From the NCBI GenBank assembly GCA_030267565.1, contig BRXU01000012.1, forward strand, positions 228,501 to 292,500: DNA of 64,000 bases. The letters are read 5' to 3'. The DNA is from Pleodorina starrii. Taxonomy: Eukaryota > Chlorophyta > Chlorophyceae > Chlamydomonadales > Volvocaceae. The position numbers and the translations under genes are program-made. Each line of letters begins with the position of its first letter. Within the stretch, counting starts at the first letter, position 1. Below, piece after piece: positions 22,271-33,818 of the stretch. The notes beneath the pieces are model-generated. The model was not told the DNA's origin, did no database searches, and saw only the letters and a program-made list of their open reading frames with translations.

Positions 22271-25132
22271 CTATTGGGACGTTGAAGCGCATCGATCCAC
22301 ACGGGCGGGGGCATTGAGCGGGGTCTCATTTAGCAGACAGTGCCAACATTGAATCGCATCGCATTACATAGCTGCATATGTTGAACTATCAGATGTGTAA
22401 GTGGCAGTCCATGCTAAGGTCAAGCACGGCGTGCGGCGTTTGGCATCCGTTTCGCGTGACGTGACCACTCTGCATCAACACCGCCACACAGGTTCATGTG
22501 TACAGTCGACATCAATATCGTTTCCTGTGAATAATGTTAGGGTTGACTATTTTGCGGGCCCGTGCGTACCTTAAACTCGCCGGCTTGCATTGCAGCTACA
22601 AGCCAAGGCGCCATGATGAGCGCAATCGCAAGACTACTCCGTGTTATACCCCTATCACTGCCAAGATGTATTAATATGGGCGTAAGGAAAATAGGTCGGC
22701 GGAAGTAAGTACGCGGACGACACTTTTGTTTATGTCTACAGCTGCGCGTCGAACCGCGGTAACTGCATGTTGCCCACGAAGTATATTGTTATGTTGAGTT
22801 GAAGACATTCTGAGACGTAACAGGATTGTGACGAGCAGATTGCGTAAGGACTCGGAGCGACCCTGCCAGCCAACCTACCCACGTTTCCGCAGCGACGTAT
22901 TTCGGCGCAGGAACAGTGCCGCCGATTTGGCATTAAACCAATGCTATGCAGCCTCAAGACGCACAAGGTCCCTTACAAATTACTCATGTAAAATCTTACG
23001 CGTTCGATTCACTAATTAGCGTGCTCCCGCACGTACATGCCATGTACCATATCAATACGTGCATCCATTCAAAATTAATCTGTCATCCTTAAGGCAAGAT
23101 CCGGTCAGCCTGTGCCCTGCGGCACCGTACGGTACGGGAACCAACTGCTGCTCAACCTCACTCCCAACCATTCAACGGGGCGCCACTGCCCAAGCACGGG
23201 ACGCGCAGCGCCACGCGCCCGCCCGCCTCTCACACACCCGCCGTCCCCGCACATTTCCACCCTAAATTCGCACACATTGCCAGTGATTCAACCCCCCGAT
23301 GCGTTTCTCTAACCTCGGCGGCGAGTGCATCATCAGGCCATCTTCATTATTCACCAAGCCTTTACCCACCTTTCCCGTGTAACCGTAACGGGCAACGAAT
23401 CTGCTGGGACTGGCGGTCGGTCCATGACTTACTCATCAGGCCCCCCCGCCGGCGCACAGGGTACGGTCGGCGGCGCCCGTCGTGACCATCGACAGGCATT
23501 AATTAATTACAGTGGAGCTGGATAACAGCTACATAGTGCGATCGCACGACTCTGTGGGTCTAATGTTCAACAGGCAGGCTTCCAACCGATGCCAACACGC
23601 GCGTTAACTCACCGACCCCGGCAGAACAAACTCTTCCTGGCATGCCAGCTGCCATGCCATGCTTGCTGCAGCGCGCCCTCGTTTGGAAGCGGCAAAGCGC
23701 AGCGAAGCGGGGCGGCGCACTTGCCAACTGCACATAAAGGCTGTCGGCGGGGGCCTTACGGAAGCTAACTAGCTAGCGAGCGAGCTAGCCAGCTACCTAG
23801 CTAGGGAAGGGATGTAGCCGTTATGACCCTGGCTCCCTGGAGACTCCGTGTGAAACTCCGATGAGCAAGGCCCGTTTCCCCCCGGCGGCGGCTGTGACTC
23901 TTTAGTCATTCGGACTGCCCTGGCGGGATATGCCTCCAAGAAGGGGCAGAAGGGTGCGGCCCGGCCACCTGAGAGCCACCAGACAGCTATCGGCTGAAGT
24001 GCTTGACCCCCCTCCCCCCGCCAGCTCGGGCTTTGACCGAGGATGTGCGCCTTCGTGCCCTATTGCATCGTGGCATCGCTGCCCTGACAGAGGAAATGCG
24101 CAGATGCGGAGGGAGGCGGGTGTGGCATGGCTTGTTGGGTGGCACACGCCGTGGGCGCCCTTGGACCGTTGGACGGGTTCCTGAGGTAGGCGCATCTAGC
24201 TTCCGACCGGTCTGCGCGGCAGGGTTAACATGCAGTTTCAGTGTCATGTGGGATGTATATGTTAAATAGAAGACCTCAGATTCTTGAGACTGCGTGAAAG
24301 CGGCTGTTTGGCAGCGGGAGACATAGCTATGGAGGCGGGCCTGGGCACGGAGCCGCATGCCTGAAGAGACAACAGAGCAACGATATATTCTTCAAGGTAT
24401 AGGTAATTTAAGCTTTTGTCTGTGCTTAACAAGTTCGCGATGCTCGTCCACTTTTGTAACCGAGGCAAAGCGTACCGTCTGTCCGATTGTGCATGTAAAT
24501 GTATGAAGTATGCCTCACATAACATCGTATCCAGCTGGCAAAAATGTTGAAAACGCAGCGTGAGCGCTGCGTTTGGCCCTAAGTTTACTAAACAGGGGGC
24601 ACTGCAAGGGCCAGTCTTCAGTTTCAGGCGCGCGTATCTGCTGCTCCATTGAGAAGTCGCACCTCATCGATCAAACTCCAACATGACACCCTGGCTGGTT
24701 GCAGCCATACAGAGCGGGGACGTTCAGGTGCGGTCGAACAGTCCTGTACCTGTTACCTGTTTTGTTTTTTTCTCGCGTCTCGGTTCGCGTGGAGCGCCGC
24801 GCAGACTGCCCGCGATCAGCAGCGCTGATCTCCCTACACTCTCGATCTATAATATGCATTTGATGACTGGGAAGTGCAGAGCTGATGCCGAGCCTCAGCG
24901 CCGCTGCGACCGTTGAAAGTACTTGCCTGTTAAATGATCGCCTGTTCGTCCCCATCCCCACTTACTACCTGTAAGCTTCTCCAAAATAAAAGTTCAAGTT
25001 TTATAAAATATTATTTGCGCAGAAACCCTTTGCTAGCGTCGCTGCACAAGTACCGCAGTCGTTGCCGAGCCACTGCTCATTCGACCCGCGCCGCCCTCGC
25101 CTCGCCTTCCGGCCTTCGTTCGCCCCGCTCAG
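22271..25132. other. Intergenic region between divergent family-X paralogues 2 and 3
   Basis: About 2.9 kb, more AT-rich than the exons, between two divergent family members. It should contain their unseen first exons and promoters. Open frames are short and lack family resemblance. A palindromic GCTAGC/CTAGCT-rich stretch lies near 23766-23805. Nothing else was identified. Confidence 0.5.
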
Positions 25133-26882
25133 GATCCCTCGCTTCCGCGCCGGCCGCGTCTCCACGCGGCGGCCGAGATCCTTCGCGACGCGCGGCAAAA
25201 GCACAACGACAAGCGGAAGACCTCTTCCTCCACTTTAACCGCCAGCGTCCGCAAGCCGACCTATCGCCAGGTCGGGATGTCCCGGCTCCAGTTCGGCGAC
25301 GGCGAATGGGAGGCGGGCGTCATGGCGCTCCAAAAATTCCCCGACGGGCTGGTTTCTGAGCAAGGACCGTTGTCGCTTGAGGTGAGTGAGGTGGTGCCGG
25401 CGACGCGGACCATGTCCAGGGTCACCATCGCCAAGCGCCGTACGAGTTTGTACGAGGAACTGTACGGCGACAACGGAACAGACTCGAGTGAAGACGACGA
25501 CGCCGGCGACGCCGGCGACGGCGACGGCGAGGACGGCGAGGACGAGGACGACGAGGACGAGTACGGTGGCGGCGGCAATCTTTCTGCTAGGAAAGGGCAA
25601 GGGCTTGCGGCGATGTCAGCCGGGCAGCTGCCCTTGCCTTTCTCTTCCCCAGCAGCTGCCCCCGCGACCTTCCGGCGCTACACCTCGTCGCAGCTGATGC
25701 TGCTGCCAACCACCGGTTCTCAGAACGGCTCCGATGCGGGGCTGTCGTCGCCCCTGCCGCCACCGCCCTCCTCCTCCCGCATCGCCGTCGCGCGCGGCAG
25801 CGCTTCCGTCCTTCACAGCGCCGACGCTGGTTCCGGAGCCGCCGGCGTCGCCGGCGACGACGACGACTCGCGCTCGACGCTGCGCGCCCTGCGCCTGCAG
25901 CCCTCCTCCGCCTCCTACACCTCCCCATCACCCCTCCACCAGCCCAAGACGCATCCCCAGCACCCCCAGCAGCAGCACCGCCCCTCCGAAGCCGCCGGCT
26001 ACTCGGCACTCGAAGGGCCACTCTACGGTAGCGGCAGCGGCAGCGGCAGCCTCCAATCCCTGCCCACCTTCCGTCCACGTTCCCAGTTGCAGCTGCAACA
26101 CCTGAGCCACGTCACCGACGATGGCGGCAGCGTCAGCGGCGTCAGCCTCGGCCGCGGCAGCTTCAGCGGCGTCGCCGCCGCCGCCAGCCTGCCGCTGCAC
26201 CGCCAAATCACCCGCCGCAGCAGCGCGATCTGGCCGCCGCCGCCGCCGTCGTCCCCTGCCGTCGGCGCCAGTTCCATTCCGGGGTCCCCCATCGGGCCGC
26301 TGCCGGCCGTGGATGCCGTACCACACACGGGGCGTGCCAATCAGATGCTCCAGGACCTGCGCAAACTGAAGAGCAGCAAATGGGCGGAGACGCAGGCGAG
26401 CGGCTCGGCGTCGCCGTCGACTCCTCAGGCCACGGTTGGCGTCACCGCTGGCGGAGGCGCTCTACGAGAGCCGGCGCCGCCGCCGTCAATGGTGCCCGGC
26501 GGCGGCGGCGGCAGCCGCGCTCGGAGCAGCAGCAACATCCGGATGCTCCGCGCCCTCTCAGCGATCGGAAGCGTGACGGCAGCCGAACGCGGTGGCGGCG
26601 GCGGCGGCGGCGACGGCGACGGCGGCGACGGCGGCCAACAGCCGCAGCTAGCGCCGTGCTCTTCACAGCCGCTGGGCGGCGGCGGCGCCAGTGGCGCCAG
26701 TGGCTTGGTGATTCGCATACCGTCCAGCACGCTGGCCTCAGCGTCGTACAGTACGGCGCCAGATTCCATCGACGATGACGGCGGCCTGTTCTCCTCGCCG
26801 GGCCTCTTCTCCCCCGCAATGCTGCAGCTCATCAGCAGTCCAACCCTGGTGCAGCAGCTCCGAGCCGCGCCGCCCTTTGCCG

Positions 26883-26922
<40 letters not shown>

Positions 26923-27379
26923 GAGCGCTACCGCCCGCAGCTTTTCACGCGCGTCCACGGCCTTCGGCGATGCGACGGCGTCGCCGCCGCCGCTGCCGCG
27001 CGCCGCCGGAGCGCCCCTAGGCGGCTGGACCAACCGACCAGGCAGCCACAGAGGCCTGCGACGGACGACCACCATTGACAACTTCGCCACTGAGGAGGGC
27101 GATCGAGGCGCCGACGTAACGGCTACAACGCCCGGCAGCAGAGCCGGCGGAGCATGGAGCAGCTGCGGTGGCGGCGCGGCCGTCACCGGCGTCGAGATCT
27201 CGTCCAGGGAAGGTGCTCCGTCGGCCAGAACGGCCGCAGATGCGGCCAGCCCCGTGCCGCTCGGTCCCGCGCCTCCCAGCCCCATAGCGACCCCCGGGTC
27301 GGTCGCCCGGACTCCGTTCCGCCTCTTCGGCAGGTTGCGGGAGGGCCCGCGGCGCGCGCAGAGCACTGGATTCATGTAA
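25133..27379 (+). CDS. Family-X paralogue 3: low-complexity protein with a conserved N-terminal block, function unknown
   Basis: One exon, 25133-27379 (749 codons with stop), starting at CTCAG|GAT in phase 0, which matches the acceptor of paralogues 1 and 2. The upstream ATG exon is not found. The internal ATG at 25277 would drop the conserved AAEILRDARQKH and VRKPTYRQVG blocks, so it is unlikely to be the true start. Later blocks: LQFGDGEWEAG, LQKFPDG, EVVPATRTMSRVTIAKRR, acidic run DDDAGDAGDGDGEDGEDEDD, FRRYTSSQL, RANQMLQDLRKLK, SPTLVQQLRAA, a Gly tract, APLGGWTNRPG, and the tail PFRLFGRLREGPRRAQSTGFM. The tail matches that of paralogue 2 (REGPRR-x-x-S). No known domain is recognised. The antisense open frame at 26425-27522 is a shadow of the repetitive GC-rich code. 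Confidence 0.74.
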
Positions 27380-27779
27380 TGATGGAGACATTCTACAAAG
27401 GAGAGAAGATCTAAGAGAGAAGAAGGTTGGTTACTTGGTTTCACCGTTAGGATTGGTTTCCAAGTTGGTTGCTTCACCGTTAGCCCCGTTTCGCTGACTT
27501 CCGGGGCAAATATACCTATCACGTGCCTGAAGTGTTTTGTTTTCCTGTGTGTGGGTTATTGATAAATGTTTTCAACCCAACCTGTGGTGTTGTTTTAAAG
27601 GTTATTAAACGCACGCATACGAAGAGTACGTACGGTATCCCAAGGTGAGAATCTCGTCGTCTGAGATGGCAGTTTGTTTGTACGACTCTGTGCGGACTGC
27701 TGCTGCTGCTGCTGCTGCTGCTGCGACGGCGGCGGCGTTTTGCTACTTACGTATGCCTACGCATGACGTACGTGTGTGT

Positions 27780-27811
<32 letters not shown>

Positions 27812-30800
27812 TTGTAATACATGGTTGGGGGTGCGTGCCCCTCTCATGAACAAAAAACCCATACGAGTCGAGGTAGGGCCCAAGGGAACTGAGACGCCTA
27901 AAAGCACGACATCTGGCGAGCGTGTGTGTCAGGGCTCACAGCCAGACAGCCACCGGTCGCTGACCCGCCTTCAGTTTGGTGGTGTTCGCAGGAGCAGGGC
28001 AGCGAATGCAGCCATGCTACAGGGGTCATGTGACGGGTGTGAGATTGTTGGCGGGTGGTTCGGTGGAGGCCTTTGCTGGCAGGGGGCCGAATCGGCGGCG
28101 CCGCGAGCGATCGATGTGAGCGTGCTTTGGGGGGCATGGCCACGAGGAGGAGGTCGCAGTCGATCGGCTCGCTTCGCCCACCTGATCGGATCGTTTGGAA
28201 CGGAAAGTAATACAATTACGGTGGAAAGAAACGGTGTACTGAAGCGCTGTACGACGCGCCGTTGCACGACGACGACGGTAATTGTACGACGCACGTGATG
28301 CGCACCGCTGAATCGACGATAGATGAAACATGCGTGGTGGTGATGACGGATGGCGATAAAAAAATTGAGCATCAGTTTTTTTCGGTTCGACGATGTGGAG
28401 AGACAACCGAAGACAGTCTTGGGGACGTGGAGGTCGTGTCGGTAAGAAGACTAATGGATGCTCTCTCGCTCTTCGAGAAAAAGAAAGAAAAGGACGGCGC
28501 AATCGCTCAAAGTGCTGATGCGTTCGTTCCCTGTGACGGGCCGTGGGGTTGGGCGGGGGGTTGGCCGTTGCCGCCTTCCGTCCCCACTCGCAAGTGCACA
28601 GCACACGCCCGCTTGGCGTGCATGCCTAGTACCCTAGTTGGTTGAAGATCCTGGTCGTTGGTTGATGGGAAGGTTTGTTGGTTGTTGGTTTCAACAGGAT
28701 CTGTTTGTGTGTATGTGTGTGCGTGTGCGTGTGTGCGTGTGTATGTGCGCGCGCGCGTGATTTTTGGGAAGCGGACGGAGGACTAAAAGCCACTCATTCG
28801 GCGAAATGGAGCGGCGGGCGGAGGGAGGGCGAGTTTCGAGACGTTGTTTCTTCAAGGGTTTTGCTTTTGCGTTTGGTTCGAGCTCGGCCAGCGGTCAACG
28901 TGTACACACCGTCGCCTGGTGGCCGTGTGTCCCGACAGGCTGACTTACAACGGTCGTCAACCGTTTCAGCGTGTGTCCTGCTGATTTACTGACTTGACAG
29001 AGAGGCTTTTCGGATGTGTTTACTTAAAAAAAGAAGGTTAGCCGCTTTGTGCATGCTTTGATTACGGAGTACGGAGGGAAACTTGATCGGGTCAAAATTT
29101 CAAACGCCTTGATACACGGTTGGTTTAAGGATCTTGGCGTGCGGCGTTTACGCAGGAGCTGAAATGATTTGCTGTTAATCACTACTCGTTGTTGTTGTTG
29201 TCAGTCGGTCGGTCAAGGCGGCCTCAGCGATGTTGTCCATTTATGTCGGCCTCAGCGATTTATGCGGCGGCGGCGACGGCGCCGGCGACGGCCACGCTGC
29301 CTGTCTGGAATCGAGCGTCTCAGAGCTTTTGTGAGCTGTACGGATGACCCGTTCTTGTACGGCGTTTTTCTTGTTTTTTTGTTTTCCCGCAGTACCGGTA
29401 GTACACTTTTTGCCGCCTGCGTGCCGACCGATCGGGAGAGCGATATCCGATATGCGCGGCTTTTGTTAGTTATGCGGGCGTTACATCGGGGGCTGGAAAG
29501 AAAAGAGACGGACCTCTGTTCGATTGTGCATTGACGCATCGCGATGTGGAGTCTGGCGAGTGGCGACGCAGTTCATTCGCACGATAAGAGTGCGTGGCCT
29601 TGTGCCCACCACCCGGTTTCTGGGATGGTGTCTCCGCTCTCCGGCTCATCCACAAAGACTTCTCTCGGGACGTGAGCGATGAGAGGAATAAGCGTAAAGC
29701 AGTAGCGCCGCTTACTTGCGTGCCCCCACTTGCGTGCACGGGCTTTTTCGATGCGAGCAAATCCGTTTTGAGACATGGGCCTCATCTCTCATGCATGAGC
29801 GTTTGGCCGTAGTAACTCATCATCACCGACCGCCATCGGGGATGCGGGCCAGCTCGCTGTGCGCCGCCGTGTCTGTGCGCCGCCGTCGAAAAGGCAAGCT
29901 GGTGCAAGGGGCCCCGCGCTGCCCCGGCTCCCCCCAAAGACAATTCGCTCGTAGCTTTGTGTACGGCGTGGCGCGGTGCCGCGCTTTCGAAGCGGCTGAT
30001 AAGATGCTGGAATGCCGGAACGCTGGATTTTTGAAAGAGGAGTGGGAGTGGTTGGGATGGGCGCATCCTGATCTTGCCGTGCTATAGCAGTACTTGTTAC
30101 CAGAGGGCCCCATAGGGCCCCAGTGGGTCCTGTTCCTCCTGTATTTGTATTTCCTGACAGTGGGCCAGTGCTGCGCTGCTGCCCTGCTGTCTAGCGTTTT
30201 TGCTGCTGGGTGGCAGCCCTTGTGGCGGCGGTGGCGGCGGTGGCGGCGGCGGTGGAAAGATTACGTATACTCGTGCGGTGAGGCCGAGGGCTGTTGCAGT
30301 CACCGAGGCCCGTTGACTGCACGACTGCTAAGGCGATGAAAGGGGCCCTATGGAATGAATAAAAGATGTTGTGTTTGTCTGTGCGCGCGTAGGCGCGGGA
30401 AAGTCGGTACCGTAAATGCGAGTTGAGACGCGCTGTGGCGTCTTCTGAGTGGGCCCGTGACGTGTACGGCGGCGCTGCGTGGTTTTGACTGGCGCAAGCT
30501 CCACACGACTTGCAACGTCTGCCCATGCCTACCGGTGCCAGGACCTGCGCCCGCTTGTCCTACGATAGTGTGATGCCGGTATTCGCGCTGTTTAGTTGGG
30601 AGGACGAGGATTTGAATGGAAGTTGGTACGATAATAAGCCCAGCGGCCGCGAGCGCGCCTTGCGCACCTTGCCGCTGATTACCGCGGGTGCGGCGCGACG
30701 CGACCGCCCGGGGGGGAGTTGAATATTTCGCGGTTTGTGGTTCTCGGGAGTGTCGGGAGGCCTGTTGAGGGAGAGAGGCGCCGCCTGCAGATCGGAGGTC

Positions 30801-33800
30801 GGAGATGGAGGACGTGTGGGGTTTCCCAGGGGGCGTTGAGAGGGGCGTTGACAGGCGCGCACCTCATGCCTCACAATGTGTGAGTGTGTGTGTGTGGAGG
30901 GGGGCTGTGAGGCGCCGCCTTTTCAGGCTGTGGCCACCACAGAAACGTCTGCCCCGCCAGCGTTTGGGACATCACCGGGTCATCAGGCAACACGCGCCCG
31001 CCGGCGGATCCACCCGCGGCCCGCCCTTTTTGAACGCCCTTGCAACATCAGGTTTGGAAAGGGGTGCGGTGTGGGCGTGTGGTGCAGGCGGTGGCGGTGC
31101 GTGGTGCGTGGACCGGACCGGACCACCGCCGGCGTTGACGAGGCGCTTGGGGAGCCCCATACCGGTACGTACTCCGACAGCGTTTGTTCGTGTGGCAGGT
31201 GCTTGTCAGCTGGTGGTGTGGCGATGTGTCTGGGTGGTGGTCCCTTGCCGTCAGTGGCGGCGGGCGAGTAGTGCGGTGGGGGCTGGCCGTCGGTTTTTGG
31301 CAAGCGCCCCGGCGGGGATGTTTAGAGCCCGGGGGCTGCCATAGGGGAGCAATAAAGCCGCCCGGATTCCGGTTTCAGGTTTCCGATTCCTGCGTGGGGC
31401 CGGATTTCGATTCCCGGTTTCCGGGTTTCGCGACTTCAGGGCTTAAGCGATGCGATACCGTGGGGGCCAGTACGTCATCCAAGTCTCCAGGCGGCATGGT
31501 GGTCAACTTGGGCTTGGTCTGTGCGTGTGGGCCCCTTCCCCCTCTTGCTTGTTTGTGAAGGCCCGTGGGGACCGGAGCACCGCGCCTCTAGGTGGTTGTT
31601 GGCGGTGCTGGTTGGCAGGTAGGGCACTCGGGTGCGCATTGTTGTCTGCCCACAGTCCCCCACCGCATCCCTGACACCGCCCGTGGCGGTGGCGGCGGAG
31701 AGAGAACCAGTTGCTTCGTCGCTCACTCGCTGTGTGGCCGCCGAGTCCATGCGCCACGCACATACGGGGGGGGTCAACGGCCGCCGCGTCCTCGGTTGAG
31801 CTTGCCCGGCTCGAGGTTGGCTGTTCTGGGTCGTAAGTCTCTCTTCCGGGTCGCTTTTGGGCCCGCTACAGTCCCGCGGCTTAGGGTTTCGGCCACACAC
31901 GCAGCAGTGTCAGGTGCGGCCTAGCGGATGAACCGGCAGGTGGTGGTGATCCGGTTAGTGCCAACACTGTAAAGCGGTGTCTTCATGCAGGGGGTGTAAG
32001 CGGTGCCTTCTTGTGGACAGCCGCAGCGGGGCAGCGTCCTCACGCCAGGGGGTGACACCTGGGTGTGTTGTTTCGACCGATACGCCCGCGCTGACGAACG
32101 CCTGGCGGCGGCGGCGGCGATGGTGGTGATCGGAGGGCGACTGCATGCTCGCCGCGCAAACATACCGGTATTCACGTACTCTGCGAGCTTCTGTGCGACC
32201 AGGGTGTTCTGCGCTGTTCGGCAGCCGGCAGCAGCTCGTCAGCCTCCCTCCGTGCTCCATCCCCATCCGGCCGCGCTCCATGCCAGCAATCTCAGGCCCC
32301 GCTCCAATCCACTCCACTGCAAGACCTCGGAGCCGCGTGCTCGGTGCCTGTGTCGCACACCGCACTGCACCGCCACTGCACTGCGCACCTGTATCTCCAT
32401 CTCAGGGATTGTTCCGACGGATCGTTCCGACGGAAACCCCACGGTCCGAGAATAAAGTCCCCCAGCTTCCACCGGCACCAAGACCACGCCGTGCCGGCCT
32501 CGCTGGCAGGCTTATGCAGTGGCGGTGGCGGTGGGCGATGGCCAAGCAGAGCTTGATACCTAGATACCTAGGGAGTCCTACAAGCTAGCCCAGGAGTCTC
32601 CTATGCTAACGTAGTAGAACTAAAATTAGGAGTCCGTCCTCGACGACAACGACCACCATCACCATCACCAACACCACCCGCCGGGTGAACGCCGCCCACG
32701 CACCCTCGCACACATTCACACGCCGCACGCATTGCACCACCTTCTGCCGCCACGGCCCCAAAGCGTGGTTCACGAAACGCCGTGGCATATTGCTGCGGCC
32801 CGCCCGCAATCACCCGCACTCCGTCGACTGCCCCGCGCCCCATCGACTGCGCGGCCCCCACCCCACCCCCACCCCACCCCCCGGTCGGTCGGTCTGTCGT
32901 TTACGGTAAACTCCCCCCGAATGCTGTCAGCAAACAAGTATCCTTTTTCACCAAATATCTTTATTCCTCTCCAAAACACCGTCAGGTCATGTCCTCGTCC
33001 TCGTCAGCACCACCGCAGGCAAACACAAGCAGGTGTGATACCGGTATATAAAAAGAAAGAGAACACAACACGGCGTTGGCGACAGCGGACCTGCAGACCC
33101 CAGGCATAGGAGGAGGGCGCCCCTCCACGGCCGGCAGGGACGGCCACCCTTCCACAGCACAGCACAGCACAGCACAGCACAGCAGGCAGGCACGCGGATG
33201 CATCCGGTGGCTCCACCCCCCTCCCCCTCCCCCACAGGCGGGCGGGTGCGTCTCGATAACACGCCGCTGCCCCCCGGAGGAAGGGAGGGACGGAGGCGCG
33301 CTTTATTGTTTATTATATATATTATTATGAAGCATACGCGCGTGCATATGGAGTGAGGGAGTCGGGGTTCCTTTCCATCGGTAGATAAAACCCCCATGAC
33401 AACAAACCGAGCAACCAGGCAAGCAGGTAAAAAAACGATGCGGCGCCGTCCGTCTGTATATCCCACAGGAGTCACGTACCGTGCCGTCACGTCCAGCCCA
33501 AACACCCCCACTCCCACTCCCACTCACCTCCGCTCCCCACGCAGGGGCCCACGCACACACACACCCTACTCACCTTCCGTCCGTTCCCAGGCGAGGGAGG
33601 AAAAAGGACAGGCGAAACAGCGCCGCCGGCCAAAAAAGGGCTGGGCAGGGCGCGCGCCCTTCCCACACCCCTTCGTTTTCTTAGCAGTTCAACAAAACCT
33701 CAGAACCACAAACCCGACCCACACCACACCGTCCATGCCCTCCCGTCCATGCAAAACCACGATCGGGCCGCCGTCACTCCTACGGTAGCCCCAAACCCCA

Positions 33801-33818
33801 TATAACCCCTTACCCAGC
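27380..33818. other. Long stretch without a recognisable gene
   Basis: About 6.4 kb between paralogue 3 and the kinase gene. It includes the 3' UTRs of both, which converge here. It has a (CTG)n run near 27700-27724, (TG)n runs near 27774-27811 and 28710-28745, and a (CACAG)n run near 33155-33185. Many open frames exist on both strands, but none shows family motifs, codon bias or coherent splice sites I can defend. A poorly conserved or non-coding transcript cannot be excluded. Confidence 0.45.
27774..27811. repeat. (TG)n microsatellite
   Basis: A TG dinucleotide run interrupted once by GAG, shortly after a (CTG)n run at about 27700-27724, in the region downstream of paralogue 3. Confidence 0.85.

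Noticed and set aside
25133..25420. Possible AP2/ERF DNA-binding domain in the family-X N-terminal block
   Set aside because: GVRK and the spacing to a later glycine recall AP2, but the required Trp and Arg-x-Glu features are missing in all three paralogues.
26425..27522. 365-codon open frame antisense to family-X paralogue 3, and similar long antisense frames over paralogues 1 and 2
   Set aside because: GC-rich codon runs leave the opposite strand open. The products are Arg/Pro/Ala noise, and the sense strand carries the conserved motifs.
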